From Chlamydiales bacterium (lineage in GTDB: Bacteria > Chlamydiota > Chlamydiia > Chlamydiales > JAAKFR01): a stretch of DNA of 64,000 bases. A model generated the notes under the pieces. It saw nothing but the letters and a program-made list of their open reading frames with translations, searched no databases and had not been told where the DNA came from. Position numbers and translations under genes: made by a program. Shown here piece after piece: positions 27,497-35,780 of the stretch (position 1 is its first letter; every line of letters starts with the position of its first letter). Location of the stretch: contig JAJACG010000012.1 of the NCBI GenBank assembly GCA_022601635.1, forward strand, positions 1 through 64,000, written 5' to 3'.

Positions 27497-27901
27497 ATGT
27501 TTTTGCAGCTGCTAGCCCAGGAGCCCTCACTATTAGAGCTCGCTACCGACTTTTCCGAACAAAAAAGCTACAACTACTGGGGTGAGTTTGTCAACATGAT
27601 CATCACATTGATGATTATTGTGGCCCTAATCTTCATCAGCGTGATAGTTCTCAAAAAGGTGATGCAAAACCGCATGCACCAGGTCAACCGCGGAGCGCAT
27701 ATCAAAATTTTGGAGCGCCGCTCGATCAACCAGAAGAGTTCCCTCTATTTAGTCGATATTGCTGGAAAAAGGGTGATGATTGGCGAATCACCAGCAGGAC
27801 TCAACCTCATTACTGAGCTGCCCGATCTAGAAATTGAGGAAGAGGAGGAGCCCGTTGCAGTCACCTCCAAACTGAGGAGTTTGATCAGGCGAAATGGTTG
27901 A
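27497..27901 (+). CDS. fliO: FliO-like flagellar export component
   Basis: Single TM then LKKVMQNRMHQVNRGAHIKILERRSINQKSSLYLVDIAGKRVMIGESPAGLNLI (FliO core); directly upstream of fliP. Confidence 0.75.
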   Translation: MFLQLLAQEPSLLELATDFSEQKSYNYWGEFVNMIITLMIIVALIFISVIVLKKVMQNRMHQVNRGAHIKILERRSINQKSSLYLVDIAGKRVMIGESPAGLNLITELPDLEIEEEEEPVAVTSKLRSLIRRNG

Positions 27902-28529
27902 GCAGCTACCGATTATCGGAACTACGCTTCTAATTGCCATTATCCCCTTCATGGTGGTCATGATGACCTCCTTTACCCGTATTTCGATCGTGCTCACCTT
28001 CTTAAGGCAGGCGTTGGCCACATCTGTCCCCTCAGCTCAGATCATCATCGGCCTCTCCTTGATTCTTACAGTCTACATCATGCAGCCGGTGATCAGCACC
28101 ATCCATAAGGAGGCTGTCACCCCCTATTTGAGTGAGGGAGTGAGTGAGAAGAGTGTCAAAAATTTTGTTGATAAAGCGTGGCCTCCCCTGAGGAACTTTA
28201 TGCTCTACCACACAAGAGAGAAGGATCTGCAGCTCTTCTTGGAGATGGGCGATGTGGAGCTCCCCCAGGAGGTCTCAGAGAGCAGCTTCCCCTGGTACTG
28301 CGTCATCCCCTCCTTTGTCCTCTCGGAGCTTAGAGTCGCCTTTATGCTGGGATTTCTGCTCTTTTTGCCCTTTTTGATCATCGATATGGTGGTCACCTCC
28401 CTCCTAATGTCTATGGGGATGGTGCTGCTGCCCCCTGTGATGATCTCCTTTCCATTCAAAATATTACTATTTGTTGTAGTGGATGGCTGGCGGCTAGTGA
28501 TTCAGCAAGTTGTACATGGATATTTTTAA
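27894..28529 (+). CDS. fliP: FliP (flagellar-type export gate protein)
   Basis: TSFTRISIVLTFLRQALATSVPSAQIIIGLSLILTVYIMQPV...FMLYHTREKDLQLFL...LPPVMISFPFKILLFVVVDGW. Confidence 0.9.
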   Translation: MVEQLPIIGTTLLIAIIPFMVVMMTSFTRISIVLTFLRQALATSVPSAQIIIGLSLILTVYIMQPVISTIHKEAVTPYLSEGVSEKSVKNFVDKAWPPLRNFMLYHTREKDLQLFLEMGDVELPQEVSESSFPWYCVIPSFVLSELRVAFMLGFLLFLPFLIIDMVVTSLLMSMGMVLLPPVMISFPFKILLFVVVDGWRLVIQQVVHGYF

Positions 28530-28567
28530 AGTTTTAATTAATAACTAATTCATGTTACAATATTTAC

Positions 28568-30184
28568 ATGTCGGAATCACCAATACATGCAAACTACTTT
28601 GCTGCCCCAGCGCCTCACGCTGCTCCAGTGGAAACTGAGGCTAATGGCGGACTGCGTTATTCGAAGATTATCAAGCCAAATGACCACTGGACTGTCCAAG
28701 ACAAACTCTTTTTAGGCACAGCTCTCACTGTTGCCGCTCTTCTTGCCTCAGGAGGCATTCTCTCTATTTTAGGCCACTTGGGCCATAATGTGGGACCTTT
28801 TAGACTGCTGAATGCCCATATAGGGATGGTTCCAAGCTCACTGGCCGCTTTCGGCGGAGGTACTCTTTTAGTCTCAGCTATTGCACTCGCTTCAGCAAAG
28901 GCAATCCGTGACCATCGAGAGACCAATAAGATCATTGAGGCATTTTCTGAGAGAACTCAGCCGGACGAGTTTGAACGGCCAAATATTGTATCTGTCGTTG
29001 GTAATGCCAACAACGGTGATCGAGTCATGAGCCGCAGCCGTATCCGCCAATACCATATGATTTTTACCAATGGTAACGTCTATCTCTTTGCGACAAAAGA
29101 GGGTGCTGACAAGCTACAAAAACTATTGGTGTCTAAAGCAGATATGGTCGTCCACAGCGACCAAAATCTTCAACTTTCACAACCTCGGATAGATGCGCGT
29201 CGTCGACCAGAAGATATCATGAGGAAAAAATTGGGGACGTATGGATATAAGGTTACCTGGAGACAGTCTCAAGTTGCAGGAGGATATGACGTCAATTTCT
29301 CCTGCTGCGGCAGACAGCTTTTCAGAATTCCACTGCCTCCACTCAATATTCCATATCGAGATGTAAGAGGAATCAATAAGGAAATAGAGATTCAAGCGCG
29401 TGTGCCTAAGGCGGATGTTCGAGTGGTAGCAAGTGCGACTCTTCTAGCTCTTTCGATTACAGCGATTGTTGTGCCTATTTTTATTCAGTTCCGTATGAAT
29501 CAGATGGTGCAAATGGCGGGAATTGGCAGCTCATCCATCTTACTCTACGGCATCGCTTCTGGAAAGCTTTTGGAACGAAAAAGCTCAGAATTTGTGACTA
29601 AGGGTCATGATAAGTATTATCGCCGCGTATCGAATGGAGTTCGCTACGGCCTAGCAAGAAATGCTCTATCCGCTCTGATGATCGGCGGACTTTTTGCACT
29701 CTGCTCATGGCAGCTACAGCGCTATAACATCTCACCTCTGTATGTAGCAGCCCCACTGCTTACCGGATCGGTTGCCATTTTGGCCTATAGCCACTTTAAA
29801 GGAAAACAGGAGGCCAAGCGCTGGCGTGATGGTGAGGCGATCGATCTTAAGAGAAATCTCTACTGGCATGGAGCTCAGTACAATACGGGCTATCCCAGAA
29901 AACTAGAAGCTAATCTTTATCTTGCTATCGGGCAAAAGATAGGGCCTATATTCAATCGGAAGCCTGAGAATAGACGCTATGTATTTAGCTCTCACCTCTT
30001 AGATCAAAACAAGCGACTGGTAATCGATTTAGCAAATATCGACAATATTGAAGAGTTTGAAGGAGCTCGTAAGCACTTTAATATGAGCAGCACACTACTC
30101 CCTCTGCTTGCACTTGTTTTGATTGTTTCTCTTGTTGGAACGCGCATCTTCTTATCGCGCATCCCACCTCTTCGTATTGTCTAA
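28568..30184 (+). CDS. Hypothetical multi-hairpin membrane protein, Inc-like candidate
   Basis: 538 aa with several paired hydrophobic segments; lies between fliP and fliQ; no family recognised. Confidence 0.6.
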   Translation: MSESPIHANYFAAPAPHAAPVETEANGGLRYSKIIKPNDHWTVQDKLFLGTALTVAALLASGGILSILGHLGHNVGPFRLLNAHIGMVPSSLAAFGGGTLLVSAIALASAKAIRDHRETNKIIEAFSERTQPDEFERPNIVSVVGNANNGDRVMSRSRIRQYHMIFTNGNVYLFATKEGADKLQKLLVSKADMVVHSDQNLQLSQPRIDARRRPEDIMRKKLGTYGYKVTWRQSQVAGGYDVNFSCCGRQLFRIPLPPLNIPYRDVRGINKEIEIQARVPKADVRVVASATLLALSITAIVVPIFIQFRMNQMVQMAGIGSSSILLYGIASGKLLERKSSEFVTKGHDKYYRRVSNGVRYGLARNALSALMIGGLFALCSWQLQRYNISPLYVAAPLLTGSVAILAYSHFKGKQEAKRWRDGEAIDLKRNLYWHGAQYNTGYPRKLEANLYLAIGQKIGPIFNRKPENRRYVFSSHLLDQNKRLVIDLANIDNIEEFEGARKHFNMSSTLLPLLALVLIVSLVGTRIFLSRIPPLRIV

Positions 30185-30222
30185 CGTTGACCTTGGAATG
30201 ATTTTATTGTAGATATGGAAGC

Positions 30223-30516
30223 ATGTCTCCTGAGCAAATTTCCAAGATCATCAGCCAAACTCTCTATACCGCTCTTGAGATTGCTACCCCCTTCTTGCTG
30301 CTCGCCCTGGTCATCGGCCTTGTCATCTCCATTCTTCAAGCTGCCTGCCATGTACAGGAGATGACGCTCAGCTTTGTCCCCAAGATGCTCATTGTGGGAC
30401 TCTCAATTGCCATCTTCTTCCCTTGGATCATGAAAATAATGACTAAGTTTGTCAACAACCTCTGGATCCACCAGTGGGATAAAGTAACCCATTTTGTCCA
30501 CTATGTCCTCCAGTAG
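30223..30516 (+). CDS. fliQ: FliQ
   Basis: MSPEQISKIISQTLYTALEIATPFLLLALVIGLVISILQAACHVQEMTLSFVPKML. Confidence 0.9.
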   Translation: MSPEQISKIISQTLYTALEIATPFLLLALVIGLVISILQAACHVQEMTLSFVPKMLIVGLSIAIFFPWIMKIMTKFVNNLWIHQWDKVTHFVHYVLQ

Positions 30517-31225
30517 CCTACTCATCTTTGCCCGCCTTCTTGGCTTCTTTCTTCTTTCACCGCTCTTTGCCAAGAGAAATATCCCCTCCTCTGTACGCTT
30601 TGGTCTTGCTGCTGTCTGTTCCCTTCTACTAGCGCCACCACTAACCCTCAAACTGCAATTCGACATTGATAGTCCTCTTTTTTGGATCACCTTTGGCAAA
30701 GAGCTGATCTTAGGTTACGCTCTGGGCTTTCTCTTCTCTCTGCTTTTCGAAGCGGCAGCTCTGACTGGGCAGATCATTGGAACGATGGGCGGCTTCTCGA
30801 TCACAGAGCTCTTTGGCGCCGGTATGCACAACTCCATCTTCGCCAAATTCTTCTCTCTCACCCTCTTCACGCTCTTTTTAGCTACAGATCTACATCACAT
30901 ACTACTGCGCTTTTTGTATGAGAGCTTCGATACAATTGCCATCTTGCCTAATGGTCTTCATCTAGCAACAAGCTCCAGCGCCATTTTTTGGAACGCCTTT
31001 TCCTACGCCTTTGTCCCCTTTTTGGCCCTCTCTCTCTTGTTAGTTTGCTTCGCAATCATTGCCAGATCTGTTCCAGATTTACAGATCTTTTGGGTCGGCT
31101 TTCCCCTACAACTGCTAATTGCCATTCTAACTATTACTATTGCTCTCTCCTCATTTGGAGAGATTTTGCAAAAAGCTTTTTTTGAATTCCTTACACTTGC
31201 AAAAAGGCTATTTTTTCCTTTGTGA
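30494..31225 (+). CDS. fliR: FliR
   Basis: LLIFARLLGFFLLSPLFAKRNIPSSVRFGLAAVCSLLLAP...EAAALTGQIIGTMGGF; overlaps the fliQ end. Confidence 0.88.
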   Translation: MSTMSSSSLLIFARLLGFFLLSPLFAKRNIPSSVRFGLAAVCSLLLAPPLTLKLQFDIDSPLFWITFGKELILGYALGFLFSLLFEAAALTGQIIGTMGGFSITELFGAGMHNSIFAKFFSLTLFTLFLATDLHHILLRFLYESFDTIAILPNGLHLATSSSAIFWNAFSYAFVPFLALSLLLVCFAIIARSVPDLQIFWVGFPLQLLIAILTITIALSSFGEILQKAFFEFLTLAKRLFFPL

Positions 31226-31242
31226 ATATTGCCTTATTCAGT

Positions 31243-31395
31243 ATGGTTCGCAACATGAGATATACTTTTTTACTACTAATCGCGCTGTCCAGTTGCTTGT
31301 ACAAATTTCCCTCTGACGAAAATTTGTGCACGGTGCCTAACACCAATAATCCGCAGCTGACCCGCGAAAAACCGACATCTTGGATTATGGAATAG
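31243..31395 (+). CDS. Small (50 aa) putative lipoprotein
   Basis: MVRNMRYTFLLLIALSSCLYKFPSDENLCTVPNTNNPQLTREKPTSWIME: lipobox LSSC; between fliR and csrA; below ORF-track length cutoff. Confidence 0.6.
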   Translation: MVRNMRYTFLLLIALSSCLYKFPSDENLCTVPNTNNPQLTREKPTSWIME

Positions 31396-31402
31396 GACAT
31401 AT

Positions 31403-31579
31403 ATGCTAGTATTGACTCGCAAGAGAGAACAGAAGATTCGAATTGGTGATGATGTAGTCATCACGGTATTGAAGGTACAAGGAGATCAAGTTTCGATAGG
31501 CATTGAGGCCCCCAAATCATTACCAATTGTGCGCGAAGAACTTTTAGAGCGTGCTGAAGAATTGGTAGATGTTTCATAG
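31403..31579 (+). CDS. csrA: Carbon storage regulator CsrA
   Basis: MLVLTRKREQKIRIGDDVVITVLKVQGDQVSIGIEAPKSLPIVREELLERAEELVDVS; canonical CsrA, below ORF-track cutoff. Confidence 0.95.
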   Translation: MLVLTRKREQKIRIGDDVVITVLKVQGDQVSIGIEAPKSLPIVREELLERAEELVDVS

Positions 31580-32263
31580 ATGAAAAGACCAATCTATTAT
31601 GACACCGAAACAACCGGTGTGAAGGCGGACAAGGATCGCATTATTGAGATCGCTGCCTATGATCCAGTACAAGAGCGCAAATTTGAGCGCTTTGTCAATC
31701 CCGGAATCCCCATTCCTGAGGAGGCATCGCGTGTACATGGTATCACCGATGAGATGGTGCAAGATGCTCCTTCTTATAAAGATATTGGTCAGGAGTTTGC
31801 TGATTTTTGTGCTGGTGAGACAGTATTGATTGCGCATAACAACGACAATTTTGACCGCCACTTTTTGAAGTTTGAGGCGTTGCGGCATGATTTGCCGGAG
31901 CCTGACTTTGAGATGGTTGATTCTTTGAAGTGGGCGCGCAAATACCGCTCTGATCTCCCAAAGCATTCGCTACAATATTTGCGGCAGGTTTACGGTGTGG
32001 AGGAGAATAATGCGCACCGTGCGATGGATGATGTGATTGTCTTGTGGAAAGTCTTTAGTTACATGATTGATGATCTTTCGATGGAGACAGTGTTGGAGTT
32101 GATGACGGAAGATGGATCAACCATGCCTTTTGGCAAACATGCTGGAAAACCGCTTTCAGAGGTGCCTAAGAACTACATTTCTTGGTTGAGTAAAGAGGGC
32201 GCATTGGACAAACCTGAGAATAGTACATTGAAGGCCGAGTTTGAGAAACTTGGTGTTTTATGA
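31580..32263 (+). CDS. DNA polymerase III epsilon-like 3'-5' exonuclease
   Basis: IYYDTETTGVKADKDRIIEIAA...HNNDNFDRHFLKFE...HRAMDDV; C-terminal TMPFGKHAGKPLSEVPKNYISWL module. Confidence 0.9.
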   Translation: MKRPIYYDTETTGVKADKDRIIEIAAYDPVQERKFERFVNPGIPIPEEASRVHGITDEMVQDAPSYKDIGQEFADFCAGETVLIAHNNDNFDRHFLKFEALRHDLPEPDFEMVDSLKWARKYRSDLPKHSLQYLRQVYGVEENNAHRAMDDVIVLWKVFSYMIDDLSMETVLELMTEDGSTMPFGKHAGKPLSEVPKNYISWLSKEGALDKPENSTLKAEFEKLGVL

Positions 32264-33024
32264 TCGAGCTGGCCATCAGCCCCTGCCCCAATGACACCTT
32301 TCTTTTTGCGCCATGGGCTCTTGGACTTGTAGCTGAGCCTCCCAAGATTCACTTTGCTGATATCCAGCAGCTCAATGAGTGGGCGTTACAAGGGCGTTAC
32401 CCTTTGATCAAAGTTTCAATTGCTACCTATGCCAAGCTCGATGCAGAGCTTCTACCGGTTGGCGCCGCTGTTGGTGAGGGTGTTGGCCCCAAATTAATTG
32501 CTTCTAAGAAATATTGTTTGGATGATCTACCACAATTACGTGTGGCGATCCCTGGCAGGGAGACAACGGCGCATCTTTTGCTGCAAAGATTGGGTCTTGT
32601 GCCCAAATCAAAGCGATTTTGCCTCTTTACAGAGGTGGCGAACCTGATTCGTTCAGGTGAGGTAGATGCTGGTTTGATCATTCATGAATCACGTTTTACT
32701 TTTGAGGATGAGGGGTTTATTGAGATTTCTGATCTGGGCGATCTTTGGGATGGCCCGCTGCCACTGGGAGGGCTTGTGATGCAAAAGGGGCATCCCCTTC
32801 AAAAGGAGGTGGTGCAAATTTTGCAGCGCTCATTTGACTATGCAGAGAAAAATTTAGACGAGATTATGCCCTATATTTTGAAGCATGCGCAATATCCAGA
32901 TGTTGCGCAGGAGCATATTGAGTGCTATGTTACAGATCAAACGCGGCAGCTGAGCCCCGCCGCTCTTACAGCAATTGAGAGGTTAACCAATGAAAAGACT
33001 GTTAGCTTGTGCAGTCTACCATGA
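32260..33024 (+). CDS. mqnD: Menaquinone biosynthesis protein MqnD-like (futalosine pathway)
   Basis: MIELAISPCPNDTFLFAPWALG...KVSIATYAKL...GEGVGPKLIA...DLWDGPLPLGGLVM. Confidence 0.88.
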   Translation: MIELAISPCPNDTFLFAPWALGLVAEPPKIHFADIQQLNEWALQGRYPLIKVSIATYAKLDAELLPVGAAVGEGVGPKLIASKKYCLDDLPQLRVAIPGRETTAHLLLQRLGLVPKSKRFCLFTEVANLIRSGEVDAGLIIHESRFTFEDEGFIEISDLGDLWDGPLPLGGLVMQKGHPLQKEVVQILQRSFDYAEKNLDEIMPYILKHAQYPDVAQEHIECYVTDQTRQLSPAALTAIERLTNEKTVSLCSLP

Positions 33025-33580
33025 AGTAGAAGAAACAATTCATCGCTTTGATGCCAAGAAAATTGGTGACAATCTCTTTACTTACTCTGGCGGTGCAATT
33101 GTCGTGACTGGCATGGGCGTCCACAATGCGCAAGCTGCTGTTTCGGAGCATCTGGGCGGCTATGATGAGGTGTGGAATTTTGGTCTAGCTGGGGGTTTAG
33201 ATGGGAGTTTACCTTGGTGTGAGGTGGTTGAAATTGGTAAGGTTGTCAAGTATGTACCTATTGAAGATTTAGATGAGCACTCTAAGAAGATCATGGATGA
33301 GCATCTTCAGCCGATCGAGCTTAGCGGCAAAGAGACCTTAATGACCTCAGACTTCCCTATTCATAGCAAAAGGCATCGCCAAGAGGGCTGTCATTTGGTG
33401 GATATGGAGGGCTATGGTGTTGCCTTTGCTGCCAAACATCTCAACCGCCCCTGCCGTATGTGGAAGATCGTCTCCGACTTTTGCAGCGAAGATGGTGTGG
33501 CGATGATTCACAATAATAAGAAGAAATACTCAACCCTACTAGCGGATTTAATAGAAAATGAAAGCAATTGTCATACATGA
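32990..33580 (+). CDS. mqnB: Futalosine hydrolase/MTA-SAH nucleosidase-like protein (MqnB; CT263-like)
   Basis: VVTGMGVHNAQAAVSEHLGGYDEVWNFGLAGGLDGSLPWCEVVEIGKVVKY...DMEGYGVAFAA. Confidence 0.82.
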   Translation: MKRLLACAVYHEVEETIHRFDAKKIGDNLFTYSGGAIVVTGMGVHNAQAAVSEHLGGYDEVWNFGLAGGLDGSLPWCEVVEIGKVVKYVPIEDLDEHSKKIMDEHLQPIELSGKETLMTSDFPIHSKRHRQEGCHLVDMEGYGVAFAAKHLNRPCRMWKIVSDFCSEDGVAMIHNNKKKYSTLLADLIENESNCHT

Positions 33581-34502
33581 TTTTACAGGAATTGATGCTG
33601 TAAAACTGACCGATATCCCCACTCCTAAGCCGCAAGGCTCGGAGGTGCAAATTCAGATCAAAGCGGCGGGAGTCAATCCTGTTGACTGGAAGATTGCTGA
33701 CGGCCTTTTCCGGCAGAGAATGGACTATGAACTTCCGGTCACTTTGGGCTGGGACTGCTCTGGGGTGATTAGTGATCCCGGTTCGAGCAACTTTAAGAAG
33801 GGTGATGAGGTCTATGCCTACTGCCTAAAAGATCGTGTGCATGATGGAACTTACGCTGAATACATCTGCATAGAGTCTGATAAAGTTTCTAAGAAGCCCT
33901 CTAATCTCTCATTTGAGCAGGCGGCGACGATTCCATTGGCCTCTTTGACAGCGTGGCAATCGCTTGTGGATGCGGCAAAGATTCAGTCTGGGCAAAAGCT
34001 TTTGATTCATGGTGGTGCTGGTGGAGTTGGAGGTTTTGCGATTCAGATTGCGAAGCATTTTGGCTGTTACGTGGTGACAACGGCGAGCAAGAAGAATCAC
34101 GCATACTGTGAGCTATTGGGAGCGGATGAAATTATTGACTATACGGAACAGAGTGTGAAGGAGTACATCTTGAGTCATCATCCGGACAAGATGGATATGG
34201 TATATAACACGTTGGGTGAGAGTGAGCAGCTCAATTCTGTTTTGATGACGAAGGAGGGTGGCTGCGTTGTTGCGATTGCAGCGGGTGTGAATGAGGAGCA
34301 GGCTGCACGTCACAAGGTGCGAGCTGTTCATGTCTTTGTGCAACCTAATCGTGAGCAGTTGGAGAAGATTTCAGGATTGATCGAGGATGGTGAGATAGCA
34401 GCGCCAACGATTTTTGAGAGTTTTCCCCTAGAGAAGGCTGAGGAGGCGTTGATGCTCTCTCGCAAGCGCCACGTCCAAGGCAAACTGGTCCTAACTCTTT
34501 AA
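33558..34502 (+). CDS. Zinc-independent quinone oxidoreductase/MDR family
   Basis: AAGVNPVDWKIADGLF...LGWDCSGVI...LLIHGGAGGVGGFAIQIAKHFGCYVVTTAS. Confidence 0.9.
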   Translation: MKAIVIHDFTGIDAVKLTDIPTPKPQGSEVQIQIKAAGVNPVDWKIADGLFRQRMDYELPVTLGWDCSGVISDPGSSNFKKGDEVYAYCLKDRVHDGTYAEYICIESDKVSKKPSNLSFEQAATIPLASLTAWQSLVDAAKIQSGQKLLIHGGAGGVGGFAIQIAKHFGCYVVTTASKKNHAYCELLGADEIIDYTEQSVKEYILSHHPDKMDMVYNTLGESEQLNSVLMTKEGGCVVAIAAGVNEEQAARHKVRAVHVFVQPNREQLEKISGLIEDGEIAAPTIFESFPLEKAEEALMLSRKRHVQGKLVLTL

Positions 34503-34534
34503 ATCCCAATTTTTGGCAAAATTTTGGGAATGCT

Positions 34535-34564
34535 AATCCCAATTTTTGCCCTAAAATTGGGATT
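34535..34564. promoter_or_regulatory. Perfect 12-bp inverted repeat (candidate operator)
   Basis: AATCCCAATTTT-TGCCCT-AAAATTGGGATT; a weaker related inverted repeat occupies about 34503-34530. Confidence 0.75.
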
Positions 34565-34574
34565 TTGCTATAAT
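34546..34574 (+). promoter_or_regulatory. Sigma-70 promoter, extended -10
   Basis: TTGCCC-N17-TATAAT with TG one nt upstream (TGCTATAAT); overlaps the palindrome. Confidence 0.7.
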
Positions 34575-34581
34575 GGGGTCT

Positions 34582-35700
34582 ATGTTAGCTAGGTACTTTG
34601 ATAATCTAGAATCCTACCTTAGGCCTGGTCATGTTTTGATCATTTTTGGCCCGAGGCAGGTAGGCAAGACCACACTTTTAGAGGCTTTTCTAAAGCGCTA
34701 CTCTAAGAGATACAAGCTTGATTCAGGTGACAATATTCGTACCCAAAACCTTCTTGGCTCCCAAGATTTTGATCAAATTTTGGGCTATGCTGAGGGGTAT
34801 GATTTAATTGCTTTGGATGAGGCGCAGCAAATCCCAAATATTGGGATGGCACTCAAGATATTGGTAGACCAGCGTCCGGACCTAACAGTGATTGCTACTG
34901 GCTCTTCATCATTTGATCTTGCTCAATCTGTAGGAGAACCTCTGACAGGTCGAAAGAAAACTTTGACACTCTATCCTCTGGCACAAATAGAGCTTCTGAA
35001 TTCCTATAATCAGCTAGAGTTGAAGGAGAGGCTTGAAGATTTTTTACTCTTTGGTGGCTATCCCGATATTTATCTTGCTCCAACAAAGCAAGAGAAGATT
35101 TCGCGATTGACAGAGCTGGTTGATTCCTATCTGCTCAAGGATATCCTTTCGCTTGAGAAAATCAAAAGTTCAAAGGTTTTATTACAGCTTGTTCAGTTAC
35201 TTGCCTTTCAGGTTGGTCAACTTGTGTCTCACAATGAATTAGCAACGAAGCTACGATTGGATGTTAAGACGGTAGCGCGTTATTTAGACCTTCTAGAAAA
35301 GGCCTTTGTGATTTGTCGACTGAGCGGATATAGCAATAACTTGCGAAATGAGATCACAAAGAAGAGCAAGTATTACTTTGTAGATCTAGGCATTCGCAAC
35401 GCTGTGATTGCATCTTTCAATCCTCTCAATTTAAGAGATGATGTGGGACAGCTTTGGGAAAACTTTCTCTTTATTGAGCGATTGAAAAAGCAGACCTATT
35501 CTCAGTTTTATGGCAGCTTCTATTTCTGGAGAACCTATAATGGCGAGGAGGTTGACTTTGTAGAAGAAATAGAGTCTCAGCTATTTGGCTATGAATCTAA
35601 GTGGTCGACCAAGAAAAAAGTGAAACGCCCACGGTCTTGGTATGAAACAGCTTCGTTTGAAGTGATTACTCCGCAGAACTATTTGACCTTTATCCTATAG
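34582..35700 (+). CDS. AAA ATPase (ATP-binding, DUF4143-type C-terminus)
   Basis: LIIFGPRQVGKTTLLEAFLKRY, YDLIALDEAQQIPNIG, VIATGSSSFDLAQSVGEPLTGRKKTLTLYPL; start trimmed to the Met downstream of the -10 box. Confidence 0.87.
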   Translation: MLARYFDNLESYLRPGHVLIIFGPRQVGKTTLLEAFLKRYSKRYKLDSGDNIRTQNLLGSQDFDQILGYAEGYDLIALDEAQQIPNIGMALKILVDQRPDLTVIATGSSSFDLAQSVGEPLTGRKKTLTLYPLAQIELLNSYNQLELKERLEDFLLFGGYPDIYLAPTKQEKISRLTELVDSYLLKDILSLEKIKSSKVLLQLVQLLAFQVGQLVSHNELATKLRLDVKTVARYLDLLEKAFVICRLSGYSNNLRNEITKKSKYYFVDLGIRNAVIASFNPLNLRDDVGQLWENFLFIERLKKQTYSQFYGSFYFWRTYNGEEVDFVEEIESQLFGYESKWSTKKKVKRPRSWYETASFEVITPQNYLTFIL

Positions 35701-35775
35701 GGGATACTGAACAACTCGGTTATTGGAGATTCTGCCAAGATTTGCGACGCTGGGAAATTCGGAGTCTGACTTACC
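35700..35775. repeat. Truncated family B repeat (left half)
   Basis: GGGATACTGAACAACTCGGTTATTGGAGATTCTGCCAAGATTTGCGACGCTGGGAAATTCGGAGTC, near-identical to left half at 50971. Confidence 0.85.
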
Positions 35776-35780
35776 CTCTC

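Noticed and set aside
28568-30184. Transposase or recombinase inside the fli cluster
   Set aside because: No DDE, Tyr or Ser recombinase motifs; the protein is a multi-TM hairpin protein.
33775-33795. tRNA T-loop-like GGTTCGAGCAAC
   Set aside because: Lies within the conserved MDR oxidoreductase coding sequence with no cloverleaf; no tRNA gene was found by eye in the window.
34573-34581. ORF-track start codon of the AAA ATPase at 34573
   Set aside because: That ATG overlaps the TATAAT box; the next in-frame ATG at 34582 fits the promoter geometry better.
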